NCBI GenBank assembly: GCA_017882785.1 | Contig: JADGOV010000021.1 | Coordinates: forward strand, 1 to 36,037 | Length of the DNA: 36,037 bases | Source: Frankiaceae bacterium | GTDB taxonomy: Bacteria > Actinomycetota > Actinomycetes > JADGOV01 | Reading direction: 5' to 3' | Shown: piece by piece, positions 10,520-19,200 of the stretch | Numbering within the stretch: the first letter of the stretch is position 1 | How the letters are laid out: the number at the start of each line of letters is the position of its first letter | The notes under the pieces: model-generated | Seen by the model: the letters and a program-made list of their open reading frames with translations, nothing else | Told to the model about the DNA's origin: nothing | Databases searched by the model: none | Translations under genes and position numbers: made by a program

Positions 10520-11695
10520 TCAGCCGCGCCCGGCGCCCATGCCCACGCCCTGAGACCTTTGCAGGGACTTGCCCTCGGTCTGCATCGCCGGCGCGACCAT
10601 GACCTCGGCGCGCTGGAACTCCTTGAGGTTCCCGTAGCCGGTGGTCGCCATGGAGGTACGCAGCCCTCCGAAGAGGTTCATCGTGCCGTCGTTGACCGGC
10701 GCCGGCCCGACGAGCAGTTCCTTCAAAGTGCCAAGCACCTCAGTCTTGACCCGCGCGCCTCGGGGCAGATCGGGGTGGAACGAGGCCATCCCCCAGTGGA
10801 AGCCCCGGCCGGGAGCCTCGATCGCCCGGGCCAGCGGCGACCCAATCATGACCGCGTCCGCCCCGCACGCGATCGCCTTCGCGATGTCCCCGCCGGTCCG
10901 CATGCCGCCGTCGGCGATGATGTGCACGTAGCGGCCGCCGGATTCGTCGAGGTAGCGCGCCCGGGCGCCGGCTGCGTCCGCGATGGCGGTGGCCATCGGA
11001 ACGCCCACCCCCAGCACACCGCGGGTGGTGCAGGCCTGCCCGGGGCCGACGCCGATCAGCAGGCCGGCCGCGCCGGTCCGCATGAGGTGCAGGGCGGTGG
11101 AGAACGAGGCGCAGCCACCCACAATCACCGGTACGTCCAACTCGGCGATGAACTTCTTGAGGTTCAGTGGCTCTGAGCGACTGGAGACGTGCTCCGCCGA
11201 GACCACTGTGCCCTGGATGACGAACACGTCGACGCCGGCTTCGAGCACCGCACGGTGGTAGCGCTCGGTCTTCTGCGGGGTGAGACTGGCGGCGGTGACC
11301 ACGCCCGCCGCGGAGATCTCGGAGATGCGCTGGCCGATCAACTCCTCGTGGATCGGCTCGGCGTAGAGCTCCTGCATGCGCTTGGTGGCGGTGGCGTCAT
11401 CAAGCGCCGCGATCTCCTCCAGGATGGGTGCGGGGTCGGCGTACCGCGTCCACAGCCCCTCCAGGTTGAGCACGCCCAACCCGCCGAGCCGGCCGATCTC
11501 GATCGCGGTGCGCGGCGAGACGACCCCGTCCATGGCACTGGCCAGCAGTGGCAACTCGAAGTGGTACGCGTCGATGTCCCACCCGATCGACACGTCCTCA
11601 GGGTCACGGGTGCGACGAGAGGGCACGATGGCGATGTCGTCGAAGCCGTACGCCCGCCGCCCGGTCTTGCCGATACCGATCTCGATCTCAGCCAC
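10520..11695 (-). CDS. guaB3: GuaB3 family IMP dehydrogenase-related protein
   Basis: A 391-residue TIM-barrel protein of the IMPDH/GMP reductase superfamily without the CBS pair found in GuaB. Seen: KTGRRAYGFDDIAIVPSRR at the N-terminus, the catalytic cysteine loop GVGPGQACTTRGVLGVGVP, and the phosphate site IADGGMRTGGDIAKAIACGADAVMIGSPLA. This is the actinobacterial/cyanobacterial GuaB3 group; a cyanobacterial member has been reported to act as a GMP reductase, so IMP dehydrogenase activity should not be assumed. The start is decided by GGAGG five nt before GTG 11695; ATG 11707 would place that GGAGG inside the gene. The gene is on the same strand as guaA. Confidence 0.9.
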   Translation of the reverse strand: MAEIEIGIGKTGRRAYGFDDIAIVPSRRTRDPEDVSIGWDIDAYHFELPLLASAMDGVVSPRTAIEIGRLGGLGVLNLEGLWTRYADPAPILEEIAALDDATATKRMQELYAEPIHEELIGQRISEISAAGVVTAASLTPQKTERYHRAVLEAGVDVFVIQGTVVSAEHVSSRSEPLNLKKFIAELDVPVIVGGCASFSTALHLMRTGAAGLLIGVGPGQACTTRGVLGVGVPMATAIADAAGARARYLDESGGRYVHIIADGGMRTGGDIAKAIACGADAVMIGSPLARAIEAPGRGFHWGMASFHPDLPRGARVKTEVLGTLKELLVGPAPVNDGTMNLFGGLRTSMATTGYGNLKEFQRAEVMVAPAMQTEGKSLQRSQGVGMGAGRG

Positions 11696-11799
11696 CCGAG
11701 CCTCCATCCGTTGCCACAGGTACGTCGGGTCCGCGCCCCTCGCCGAAGAGCCGCGTCGATCACCTGGAAACAGCCGAGTCTACTCGTCGGGACGGACGG

Positions 11800-11805
11800 T
11801 ACGGT
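11800..11805 (+). promoter_or_regulatory. -10 box for leaderless DUF2530 gene
   Basis: TACGGT lies 7 nt before the ATG at 11813, with no ribosome binding site between, consistent with a leaderless transcript. Confidence 0.4.
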
Positions 11806-11812
11806 CGCTCTC

Positions 11813-12019
11813 ATGCCGGAGCGCTACCGAGACCTGACCCCGATGGACACTCCGGCCACGCCGGTCCTCGTCGGCGGCACCGTGCTGTTCGCGGTCGCGT
11901 TGGTCGTCGTCCTCCTTGCTGGTGGTCCGGTCACCTGGCGGTGGATCTGCCTGTGCGGCATCGCCCTGGGGTTGATCGGCATTCCGCTGGCCCGCCGGAT
12001 GCAGCGATCCGGCAGCTGA
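11813..12019 (+). CDS. DUF2530 domain-containing small membrane protein
   Basis: The 68-residue protein from ATG 11813 has two membrane spans (about residues 17-36 and 41-60) joined by a short GGPVTWRW turn, ending in the basic PLARRMQRSGS. This is the layout of DUF2530, a small actinobacterial membrane family of unknown function. The track only shows it as the tail of a longer ORF whose first part is antisense to guaB3. It is divergent from guaB3 (118 bp between starts) and converges with the large ATPase-like gene. Confidence 0.7.
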   Translation: MPERYRDLTPMDTPATPVLVGGTVLFAVALVVVLLAGGPVTWRWICLCGIALGLIGIPLARRMQRSGS

Positions 12020-12035
12020 GAGAGGCGGCGCCCGG

Positions 12036-15000
12036 TCAGTCCAGGTCGCGCTCGGCGGCCAGCCCGAGCGCCGCCTCCGGCTCTCCCAACAGAGCACTGC
12101 GATACCACCTGTCGACCCAGCGGCCGTCCCGCCACGCCAGCGCGCGGGCGAGGGCCGCGACGCCGACCCGGGAATCGACGTGCGCCACCCCGTCCACGAC
12201 GCGCCACGGCACGGGCGTCGCCCTGCCGTCGGCGGCCGCGACGAGCAGCGGCGTGTGCTCGTGGTAGCCGACGGTCGCACCGCGGCCGGCGTGGGCAAGG
12301 TACGCCGCGCTCGTGACCCGCGCCGGCACACCGTGGGAGACCACCGGGAACGCGGCAAGTTCGCTGGCCAGCGGGACGTCCAAGGTGTCGGCGACCGCTC
12401 CGGCCAGCGCCAGGGGCGCGGGTACCACGGCGAGCGGTGCGACCAGCGGTAGCAGGTCCGGGGCGTCGACCACCACCGCGTCGGCCGGGTCCACGGCTCT
12501 CGCCCGCCCGTCGCGGACAGCGCGCACCCGGGAGGGCGGGTCGACCGCCACGGTGGACAGCCGCGCGTGCAGCCGGCGGAGGACCTCGCGCTCGACGGGC
12601 CGGTCGGAGCCGAGCCGGTAGAGCAGGTCGACCGCGCCGCCGGGCTCGGCCACCACCGACTCCACATCGCCCCGCACGCCCAGCGCGCGCAGCATCCCCG
12701 GTGCCCGGCTGGCCAGGCTGGCGGGGGCCTCGTCGTACAGTCCGAGAAGCTCACTGCCCGGGAGGGCGAGATCGAGCGGTCGTCGGCCGTCGAGCACCGG
12801 CGCCCTGGCCAGCCACCACCGGGTATACGGCACCGCGGTGACCCGGCCGCCGTCGGGGAGTAGGACCAACGCCGGGTCCGTCAGCGTGTGGATGGGCACC
12901 AGCGCCAGCGCGCGCTCCCAGCGGTCAGGGCGGACGAACTCGAGGTCACGGACCGCGACCAACTCGGCCAGGACCGGCGGCGCCGAGTCCAGGGTCACCC
13001 CGCTCGCCGGCAATCCCGCCAGTACGTCCGCCAGCCAGTCCGCCTCACCATCGAGGTCGTGGTCTGCATCGAGCGGGTCGATCGGCACGTCCTCGGCCGC
13101 CACTACGGCGAAGCTGTCCAGCACGCCGACAGCCGACAGCACGTCCGATCCCCATCGCTGGAGGAGCGCCGGGTCTGGCGTCCCGAACGGTGCGTCATGG
13201 GCCATCACCTCGGCCAGTTCGCCGCCCGGTAGCAGCAGCTCACCGGCCGGGTAGACCCCGCCGTCCGTCGCGGGCAGGGCCAGGTCCGACAGCCAGGGCA
13301 TCTCACCGGGGATGACGCCGGCCGCCGTGACGAGCTGCAGCACGGCCTCCGCCAGAGGCAACGGATCCTCGGCGTCGAAGGAATCAGCAACGGCGGACTG
13401 GAGTCGCGGGTCGGCCAGCACCCCCCGGGGCGTCGCCGTTCGGGCCCCGAGCACACCCAGCAGCTGATGGGCGGCCGCTGGGTGTATGACCCGTAGACCC
13501 ACGGTACTCGCCGCGCGCGCGTCGACCTCGTCCGCGGGTAGCAACAGGTCGCGCGGCCCACGAACCACCCGGCCGTCGGCGAGCGGGACCGGCAGTGCGC
13601 CGAGTGCCTCGCGCTCGGGGCCACCGAGATGGGACTCGGCGAGCACGGCGTAGAGCCGCCCCCACCACGCCGGGGACCGGTCGAGCCCGGCGAGAGCGTC
13701 GACCACGTCGGCCGTGCTCAGCCGGCGGACGCCCAGCACCGCCAGCGGGGCGAGCCGGGCCGCCCACGGCGCCGGCACCACCCCGGGCAGAACGTCGGCG
13801 AGCAGCCGCGGCGCGGTCGGGCCGAGGTCCACCGCAAGCGCGTCCCGCGGGCGGAGGTTCGGCGTGGGCTCGTCGGCCGACGGCAGGAAGGGCGTCTCCG
13901 CGAGGTTCGCGAGCACGGCCGAGCGCAACTCGTCGTCGAGGCTGCCGGCGGCCAGCCCGACCGGTATGAGGTCGAGCACCTCGGGTCCGGTCGCGAGCTG
14001 CCGGACGAGTTCGGCGTAGGCAGTAGCCGTGTGCTCGACCAGCGCCGAACACAGCGGCCCAGCGGCGATCCACCGTCGGGTGGAGTCCAGCGGCCAACTA
14101 CCGACGACGACCGCCGGCAGCGACAGCGGCTCGTCGGTCAGCGTCGGCGCGCGCACAACCATCGGCACCGACGACGGCACCGGCACCGGCCGGGCCGGAC
14201 TTTCCTCGCTCGAGTCGCCGAGCGGCACCGCACACAGCACCTGCCATGTCGCGCGCTCCTCCACCGTTCGATCGGCCACCAACGCGGACGGCAGCGAGCC
14301 CGAGCGGCGCACTACCCGCCACCGGGTCTGCTCCCCGTCGTCGTCAAGTACGACATCCGGGCCGCTTCGACGAGAGGTCATCCGCCGCCCGTCGACCTCC
14401 ACCTCGGCCAAGCCGGACAGGGCGAGGAGCAATACCGGATCCACCTCGGCCAGCTCGCGATGCACCGCGGTGACCGCGGCCTCGTTCCGCAACGGCAGGA
14501 GCACCGCGGTGTCGAAGCCGGCGGGCGGCACCTCGGCCGACGGGAACGGCATCCGCAGCACCGGCAGGGCGTCGCCCCGCCGACTCAGCTCCGCCGCGAG
14601 CACCGGCAGCCGCTCCACGAGCTCGCGGGTCTCGCTCAGCGACCACCGCACGCCACCGGATGTGGACACGACGGCCGGAGCGTCGCAGACCGCCCGGACG
14701 GCAGCGAATCCGACGCCGAACCGGCCGGCGGCGCTCCCGTCGGGCGCCTTGGCCGACGCCCGCAAGTTCGACAGCGACTCGACGCCGGCCGCGTCCAGTG
14801 GCGCGCCGGTGTTGGCCGCGACAAGCAGCCCGTCCGTCACGGTGAGGCGCAGCCGGCCCGGTGCCCCCGCGAGTAGCGCCGCATCGGCAGCGTTCTGCGC
14901 GAGTTCGACAACCAGGCGGCCGCGATACGCCCCGACGGCGAGTTCCTCCTCGGCGTTCGCATCCTCCCGGAAACGGGCAGGAGCGTCCGCCCAGCCCTGC

Positions 15001-15056
15001 AGTACCCGGGCCCGCAGCGCAGCGGTGTCGAAGGGGTCGCGCGTCAGGGCGCTCAG
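12036..15056 (-). CDS. Large protein with sacsin/Hsp90-type N-terminal ATP-binding domain
   Basis: About 1006 residues. The N-terminal domain shows a GHKL fold: EDANAEEELAVGAYRGR leads into VVELAQNAADA (Glu51, Asn55), and the G-box GRFGVGF is at residues 111-117. The rest is long, Leu/Ala/Val-rich and lacks known domains. Relatives in actinobacteria are named sacsin N-terminal ATP-binding-like or Hsp90-like proteins; the function is unproven, with a chaperone-like ATPase inferred. No ATG, GTG or TTG lies near the expected start. The CTG at 15056 overlaps the DUF3027 stop as CTGA and gives the expected N-terminus, so I use it. The 1200-residue ORF adds Arg-rich antisense sequence and is rejected. 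The last codons converge on DUF2530. Confidence 0.75.
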   Translation of the reverse strand: MSALTRDPFDTAALRARVLQGWADAPARFREDANAEEELAVGAYRGRLVVELAQNAADAALLAGAPGRLRLTVTDGLLVAANTGAPLDAAGVESLSNLRASAKAPDGSAAGRFGVGFAAVRAVCDAPAVVSTSGGVRWSLSETRELVERLPVLAAELSRRGDALPVLRMPFPSAEVPPAGFDTAVLLPLRNEAAVTAVHRELAEVDPVLLLALSGLAEVEVDGRRMTSRRSGPDVVLDDDGEQTRWRVVRRSGSLPSALVADRTVEERATWQVLCAVPLGDSSEESPARPVPVPSSVPMVVRAPTLTDEPLSLPAVVVGSWPLDSTRRWIAAGPLCSALVEHTATAYAELVRQLATGPEVLDLIPVGLAAGSLDDELRSAVLANLAETPFLPSADEPTPNLRPRDALAVDLGPTAPRLLADVLPGVVPAPWAARLAPLAVLGVRRLSTADVVDALAGLDRSPAWWGRLYAVLAESHLGGPEREALGALPVPLADGRVVRGPRDLLLPADEVDARAASTVGLRVIHPAAAHQLLGVLGARTATPRGVLADPRLQSAVADSFDAEDPLPLAEAVLQLVTAAGVIPGEMPWLSDLALPATDGGVYPAGELLLPGGELAEVMAHDAPFGTPDPALLQRWGSDVLSAVGVLDSFAVVAAEDVPIDPLDADHDLDGEADWLADVLAGLPASGVTLDSAPPVLAELVAVRDLEFVRPDRWERALALVPIHTLTDPALVLLPDGGRVTAVPYTRWWLARAPVLDGRRPLDLALPGSELLGLYDEAPASLASRAPGMLRALGVRGDVESVVAEPGGAVDLLYRLGSDRPVEREVLRRLHARLSTVAVDPPSRVRAVRDGRARAVDPADAVVVDAPDLLPLVAPLAVVPAPLALAGAVADTLDVPLASELAAFPVVSHGVPARVTSAAYLAHAGRGATVGYHEHTPLLVAAADGRATPVPWRVVDGVAHVDSRVGVAALARALAWRDGRWVDRWYRSALLGEPEAALGLAAERDLD

Positions 15057-15829
15057 CTGTGCCCCAGCTCCTCGCCGTCGCCGGAGGCGACGCGGGCTGG
15101 CGCCCGCAGCGGCGCCCTGGCGGCCTCGACGACGGCTTCGACGACGGCTTCGGAATGGGCGCCACACCCGTGATCGGCGGCCACCACGCCGCCGTCGTCC
15201 GGCGCGTACTCGTTGGCACACGCGCCGAAGAGCTGCCCCAGGTCGCCGCGTAGCGGCTGCCAGAAGCCACACGTGCCGCAGCGCGCCGGAGCCGCAGCGG
15301 CGATCGGGACCTGCGGGCCGGCCTGGCCCGCATACCACCGGTCCACCGCGTCGTCCCGGCCGTCCACTGAGAGCACCCGGACCCGACCGAGGCCGAGGCA
15401 GTAGGCGACCGCCTCCTCCTCCGGGTCGTCCGCGGAGGCGTACGCCGGCACGAGGCGCTCGTCGTCGGCGGAGGTGACCATGACGTCCCCCACGCCCAGG
15501 TCTCCCGGCCGCAGCCGATCGCTCCAGGGCACCCACTCCGGCGCCAGCACTGCGTCTTCCCAGGGCAGCAGCACCACCTCGTCGACGGTGACCACCTTCG
15601 CCCGGGAGGCACGGGCGACCGTGACCGCCCAACACCACCCGCGGTAGGCCCGGTTGCGGCAGGCAAAGGAGTGCGTCACCAGCCGATCACCGTCGCTGCT
15701 CGCGGCCAGCCACTCCCCGACCAGGTCCGGTTCGCCGGCCTCGGCGACGGCGGCCTCTCGGGCGAGGTCGACAGCGGCCGCGCAGGCGGCGTCCAGCACC
15801 GGTGTGCGGGTCCGGGTTGCGGTCGGCAT
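15053..15829 (-). CDS. DUF3027 domain-containing protein
   Basis: The 258-residue protein from ATG 15829 has a conserved front half (EWLAASSDGDRLVTHSFAC, YRGWCWAVTVAR, VDEVVLLPW) and a probable zinc ribbon: Cys184-x2-Cys187 (CGTCGFWQPL), Cys204 (FGACANEYAPDDG) and His220/Cys222/His225 (DHGCGAHSE). DUF3027 is an actinobacterial family of unknown role. The start is supported by GGAGG 8 nt upstream; the longer ORF start overlaps the divergent MFS gene. Its stop overlaps the start of the large ATPase-like gene by 4 nt, so the pair is translationally coupled and probably works together. Confidence 0.8.
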   Translation of the reverse strand: MPTATRTRTPVLDAACAAAVDLAREAAVAEAGEPDLVGEWLAASSDGDRLVTHSFACRNRAYRGWCWAVTVARASRAKVVTVDEVVLLPWEDAVLAPEWVPWSDRLRPGDLGVGDVMVTSADDERLVPAYASADDPEEEAVAYCLGLGRVRVLSVDGRDDAVDRWYAGQAGPQVPIAAAAPARCGTCGFWQPLRGDLGQLFGACANEYAPDDGGVVAADHGCGAHSEAVVEAVVEAARAPLRAPARVASGDGEELGHS

Positions 15830-15875
15830 GGGACCATCCTCCCGCATCCGGGCTCGTTCGTACGAGACTGCTGGA

Positions 15876-17231
15876 GTGGACGCCTCCACCCCCGCCGCCG
15901 CAGCCCGGAGCGCCGTGCGCCGGCTTCGGAACGCGGCCCGGGCCCAGGGTGCCGGCGAGACTGGACTGTCCCAGCTCATCGAGGTACACGCAGTCTCCAG
16001 CGCCGGCGATGCCCTGGTCGCGGTGGGGCTGGCCGGGTCGTTGTTCTTCGCGGTGCCGATCGGCGAGGCGCGCAGCCGAGTGCTGCTCTACCTGATCATC
16101 ACGATGGCGCCGTTCGCGGTGCTGGCCCCCGTCGTGGGGCCGCTGCTCGACCGGGTGCGGCGCGGTCGACGGCTGGCCATCGCCGCCACACTGGTCGCTC
16201 GCGGTGTGCTGGCATTGTCCATGGCCCGGGCGCTGTCCCGGGCCGATCCGCTGGAGCTCTACCCGGCAGCCTTCGGGCTGTTGCTGGCGTCCAAGGCGTA
16301 CGGCGTGTCACGCAGCTCGGTCGTGCCGCGGCTGCTGCCCGAAGGCAGCAGCCTGGTCCGGACGAACTCCCGACTGACCCTGGCCGGCTTGCTGCTGGCC
16401 ACCGTGGCCGCCCCGGTGGGCGGCGGCCTGAGCGTGTTGGCCGGGGCGGAGTGGACACTGCGCCTGGCAGCGGTCTTCTTCTTCGTCGGGGCCGCCTTGA
16501 CCTTCGGCTTCCCGGCCCACGTGGACGACACCGACGAGCTCGTGACCGACCCCGCCCCACCAGGCGAGCCCGGCGGCCCCGGCGGTCGCCGCCGGCGGCG
16601 ACTGCTGGTCAGCATGGGCGAGCTGGGGGCGCGGGTACCGGTGGCGCTGGCCGCGGCCGCCACGCTCCGCGCTCTGCTCGGCTTTCTGACAATCTTCCTC
16701 GCCTTCCTCCTGCGCGATCAGGGCGGGCTCGGTGCGGTGCACAGCACCAACACCGCGATCGGCCTGGTCATCGCCGCCGCCGGCATCGGCGGGCTGGTCG
16801 GTGCCGCCGGCGGTGGCCGGATCCGATCGCGGGCGCCGCTGGTGCTGGCGATCAGCGCGGTCGCCGTCGCGGCGGCCGGCTGTCTGGCCGCGGCCATCTT
16901 CTACGGCCTGCTGACCGTCTTGGCCGTCACGCTCATCGGCGGCATCGGTCAGGCGATCTCGAAACTCGCGCTGGACTCCCTCGTCCAGAGCGACGTTGCC
17001 GACCACGTCCGCAACTCGGTCTTCTCCTTGTCCGAGAGCTACCTGCAGCTGGCCTGGGTGCTCGGCGGCATCGTCGGCATCGTGCTCCCGCTCTCCCCCA
17101 GCCTCGGGTTCGGGGTCGCAGCCGCCTCCTGCGGTGCCTCGCTCGGATTCTGCCTGCGGAGCTTGCACCGCGCCCAGCTCGCCCGGGGTACGCGCTTCGC
17201 CAGTGAGGACGGTGTGCTCGGGACTGACTAA
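15876..17231 (+). CDS. MFS transporter
   Basis: About 451 residues from GTG 15876, with roughly a dozen hydrophobic segments, an MFS-type loop after the second span (PLLDRVRRGRRLAIAATL) and a charged, Gly/Pro-rich cytoplasmic linker near the middle (DPAPPGEPGGPGGRRRRR) dividing two six-span halves. The substrate is not recognisable; the layout resembles drug or metabolite exporters. The longer ORF start (15654) is antisense to DUF3027. It is divergent from DUF3027 with 46 bp between starts and lies 58 bp before mqnB, so it may be transcribed with the menaquinone genes. Confidence 0.8.
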   Translation: MDASTPAAAARSAVRRLRNAARAQGAGETGLSQLIEVHAVSSAGDALVAVGLAGSLFFAVPIGEARSRVLLYLIITMAPFAVLAPVVGPLLDRVRRGRRLAIAATLVARGVLALSMARALSRADPLELYPAAFGLLLASKAYGVSRSSVVPRLLPEGSSLVRTNSRLTLAGLLLATVAAPVGGGLSVLAGAEWTLRLAAVFFFVGAALTFGFPAHVDDTDELVTDPAPPGEPGGPGGRRRRRLLVSMGELGARVPVALAAAATLRALLGFLTIFLAFLLRDQGGLGAVHSTNTAIGLVIAAAGIGGLVGAAGGGRIRSRAPLVLAISAVAVAAAGCLAAAIFYGLLTVLAVTLIGGIGQAISKLALDSLVQSDVADHVRNSVFSLSESYLQLAWVLGGIVGIVLPLSPSLGFGVAAASCGASLGFCLRSLHRAQLARGTRFASEDGVLGTD

Positions 17232-17289
17232 CCTTGTCGTTGTCCCCCAGACCAGGAGCCAGACCAGGAGAACGACGCTGACCCGCTCG

Positions 17290-17985
17290 ATGTTGGTCCT
17301 TACAGCCACGACGTCCGAGGCGGACGCCGTGCTCGATGCGCTGCCGCCGGCTGATGCGGTGCGGATCGGGCCGTATGACGCCCTGCGCAGCACGGGTCGG
17401 GGCGAGGTGAGCGTGCTGGCCGGCGGCATCGGACCGGCGGCGGCCGCCGCAGCCACGGCGACCGCCCTCGCCCTGCGCCCTGACCTCGACCTCGTGATCA
17501 ACGTGGGCATCGCCGGTGGCTTCGCCGCGGCAGGGGCGCGCGTCGGCGACGTCGTCGTCGCCACCGAGAGCGGCTTCGGTGACCTCGGAGCCGACTCGCC
17601 AGAGGGCTTCCTGGACTCCGCGAGCCTGGACTGGGGGCACGTCAGCGTCGCCGCGGAGCCGGCCATGGTGCGGGCCGTGCGGCAGTCCATGACGTTGGCC
17701 GGACTCGCCGTGCATACCGGAGTTGTGCTGACCCTGTCCACCGTGACCGGCACCGCGGCCCGCGGGGTGGAGCTCTTCGCTGCCTCCCAGCCGGTGGCCG
17801 AGGCGATGGAAGGGGCGGCCGCGGGCAGCGTGGCTGCTCGGTTCTCGCGCGCCTTCTTGGAGGTGCGGACGGTGAGCAACCTGGTCGGCGTCCGGGACCG
17901 TGCCGGCTGGGACATCCCGCAGGCGACCAGCATGCTCACGCGGGCGGTATCCGCGATGATCCCGGTGCTGGTCATAGCGCCGTGA
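17290..17985 (+). CDS. mqnB: Futalosine hydrolase
   Basis: MqnB removes the base from futalosine to give dehypoxanthine futalosine in the alternative menaquinone pathway. The 231-residue protein has the nucleoside phosphorylase fold pattern: MLVLTATTSEADAVL start, GGIGPAAAAAATA, INVGIAGGF, GDVVVATESGFGDLGADS, and the EAMEGAAAG and VRTVSNLVG segments that bind nucleoside. The ATG at 17290 matches family length, but AGGAG lies 19 nt away and is better spaced to an in-frame CTG at 17278. The stop overlaps the mqnD start by 4 nt. Confidence 0.9.
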   Translation: MLVLTATTSEADAVLDALPPADAVRIGPYDALRSTGRGEVSVLAGGIGPAAAAAATATALALRPDLDLVINVGIAGGFAAAGARVGDVVVATESGFGDLGADSPEGFLDSASLDWGHVSVAAEPAMVRAVRQSMTLAGLAVHTGVVLTLSTVTGTAARGVELFAASQPVAEAMEGAAAGSVAARFSRAFLEVRTVSNLVGVRDRAGWDIPQATSMLTRAVSAMIPVLVIAP

Positions 17986-18854
17986 CCGCGCCGGGGACCC
18001 CGCGGCTGACGCCACCGTCGGTGCCGCCGCTGGATCTGGTGTTCTCCACCTGTCCCAACGACACCTTCCTCTTCCACGCCTGGGCCTGTGGCCTGCTGAC
18101 CGACGCGCCAGCCGTCCGGGTCCGCCACGCTGACGTCGACGAGGCAAATGCGTTGGCTGAAGCGGGCGCACCGGACGTGGTCAAGGTCTCCTATGGGGCC
18201 GTGCCATGGCTACTGGCGGACTACCGCCTCCTGCCTGCCGGCGGCGCTCTGGGTCGCGGGTGCGGGCCGCTGGTGCTGACCGATGGAGACCGCCGCGTGC
18301 GCCGTCGTCGCGACCTGCGGAATGCGCGGATCGCCGTCCCCGGCGAACGGACCACTGCCTACCTGCTGCTCCGACTCTGGGCGCGCGAGCACGGCCTCGG
18401 GTCGGTGGACGTGCTGCCGTTTCCAGAGATCATGCCGGCGGTGGCTGCCGGACGGTACGACGCCGGCCTCGTCATCCACGAGGCCCGGTTCACCTACGCC
18501 CGCTACGGACTCTCCTGTCTGATAGATCTTGGCGCGTGGTGGGAGAAGGAGACCGGGCTACCGATCCCGTTGGGCGCGATCCTGGCCCGCCGGACCGTCG
18601 ACGCTGCCCCGATCACGACTGCCCTGCAACGCTCCGTCGACCGGGCGTGGGCCCGCCCCACGGCGTCGGCGGCGTACGTGGCGTCGCTGGCCCAGGAGAT
18701 GAGCCCGGACGTCATCGCCGCCCACATTGGTCTCTACGTGACCGCTGCCACCCGAGAGATGGGGGATGACGACTACGCAGCGGTACGAACCCTTCTCGAG
18801 CGGGCGGCAGCCGAGCGGCTCGTCCCCGCGGTAGCCGCCGACGCCTGGCGGTAG
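17982..18854 (+). CDS. mqnD: 1,4-dihydroxy-6-naphthoate synthase
   Basis: MqnD turns cyclic de-hypoxanthine futalosine into 1,4-dihydroxy-6-naphthoate, the naphthoquinone precursor. The 290-residue protein has the periplasmic-binding-protein-like fold: STCPNDTFLFHAW at residues 22-34, VSYGAVPWLL, RIAVPGERTTAYLLLRLW and the IHEARFTYARYGL segment with the catalytic histidine, then LGAWWEKETGLPIPLGAI. GTG overlaps the mqnB stop (GTGA), so the two are translationally coupled. mqnA, mqnC and the late genes are not in this window. Confidence 0.93.
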   Translation: MTAPGTPRLTPPSVPPLDLVFSTCPNDTFLFHAWACGLLTDAPAVRVRHADVDEANALAEAGAPDVVKVSYGAVPWLLADYRLLPAGGALGRGCGPLVLTDGDRRVRRRRDLRNARIAVPGERTTAYLLLRLWAREHGLGSVDVLPFPEIMPAVAAGRYDAGLVIHEARFTYARYGLSCLIDLGAWWEKETGLPIPLGAILARRTVDAAPITTALQRSVDRAWARPTASAAYVASLAQEMSPDVIAAHIGLYVTAATREMGDDDYAAVRTLLERAAAERLVPAVAADAWR

Positions 18855-19200
18855 CCCCGGATCGCCGGCCCGATCTTGGCCTGTTCGCCCGACTTCTGCC
18901 CTGCCGGCCAGCGCCAGCGGCGAGACATCGCTGCTCGCTGGCCTGCGGCCGGCGCCGGCGCCGGCCGCAGTCGCGGGCGTCTGGTACTACGCGCGGAGCG
19001 CGAGCAGCGTCCTGACGTGGAACCTCAGGGCCTTACGGGATCGTTCCGGGTCCAGGTGAAATTCCGGTGGTTCACCCCGGGCCGCAATTTCGTGGCCAGT
19101 TCGGCGACCCCGGCTTGCACCGTTCGCTGACCGAATGGCGACCGGGCCGGCCGTGTGATCGGCCCGATCGCGACATCACGTGCACCCTCCACACCGCCGG
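18855..19200. other. Gene-free, inverted-repeat-rich spacer
   Basis: About 345 bases between mqnD and the cold-shock-domain gene (convergent). It contains a 28-bp perfect palindrome, a flanking inverted repeat and several shorter hairpins (for example GGTGAA with TTCACC near 19055-19076). No frame on either strand resembles a gene. It could hold terminators for both neighbours or a structured RNA. Confidence 0.5.
18929..19009. repeat. Nested inverted repeat with a 28-bp perfect palindrome
   Basis: Positions 18943-18970 are a perfect palindrome of 28 bp, all G/C except one T and one A. It lies between CGCTGCTCGC (18929-18938) and its exact complement GCGAGCAGCG (19000-19009), so a 10-bp outer stem encloses it. 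It could act as a terminator after mqnD (about 90 nt after the stop), form a cruciform, or be part of an RNA. Confidence 0.65.

Noticed and set aside
15057-15638. N-terminal 194 residues of the 1200-residue ORF
   Set aside because: Arg/Gly-rich antisense-frame translation of the DUF3027 gene; the conserved protein begins at about 15056.
16308-18171. Long minus-strand ORFs (606 and 412 residues)
   Set aside because: Shadows of the MFS transporter and mqnB/mqnD; Arg/Gly/Gln-rich with no family motif.
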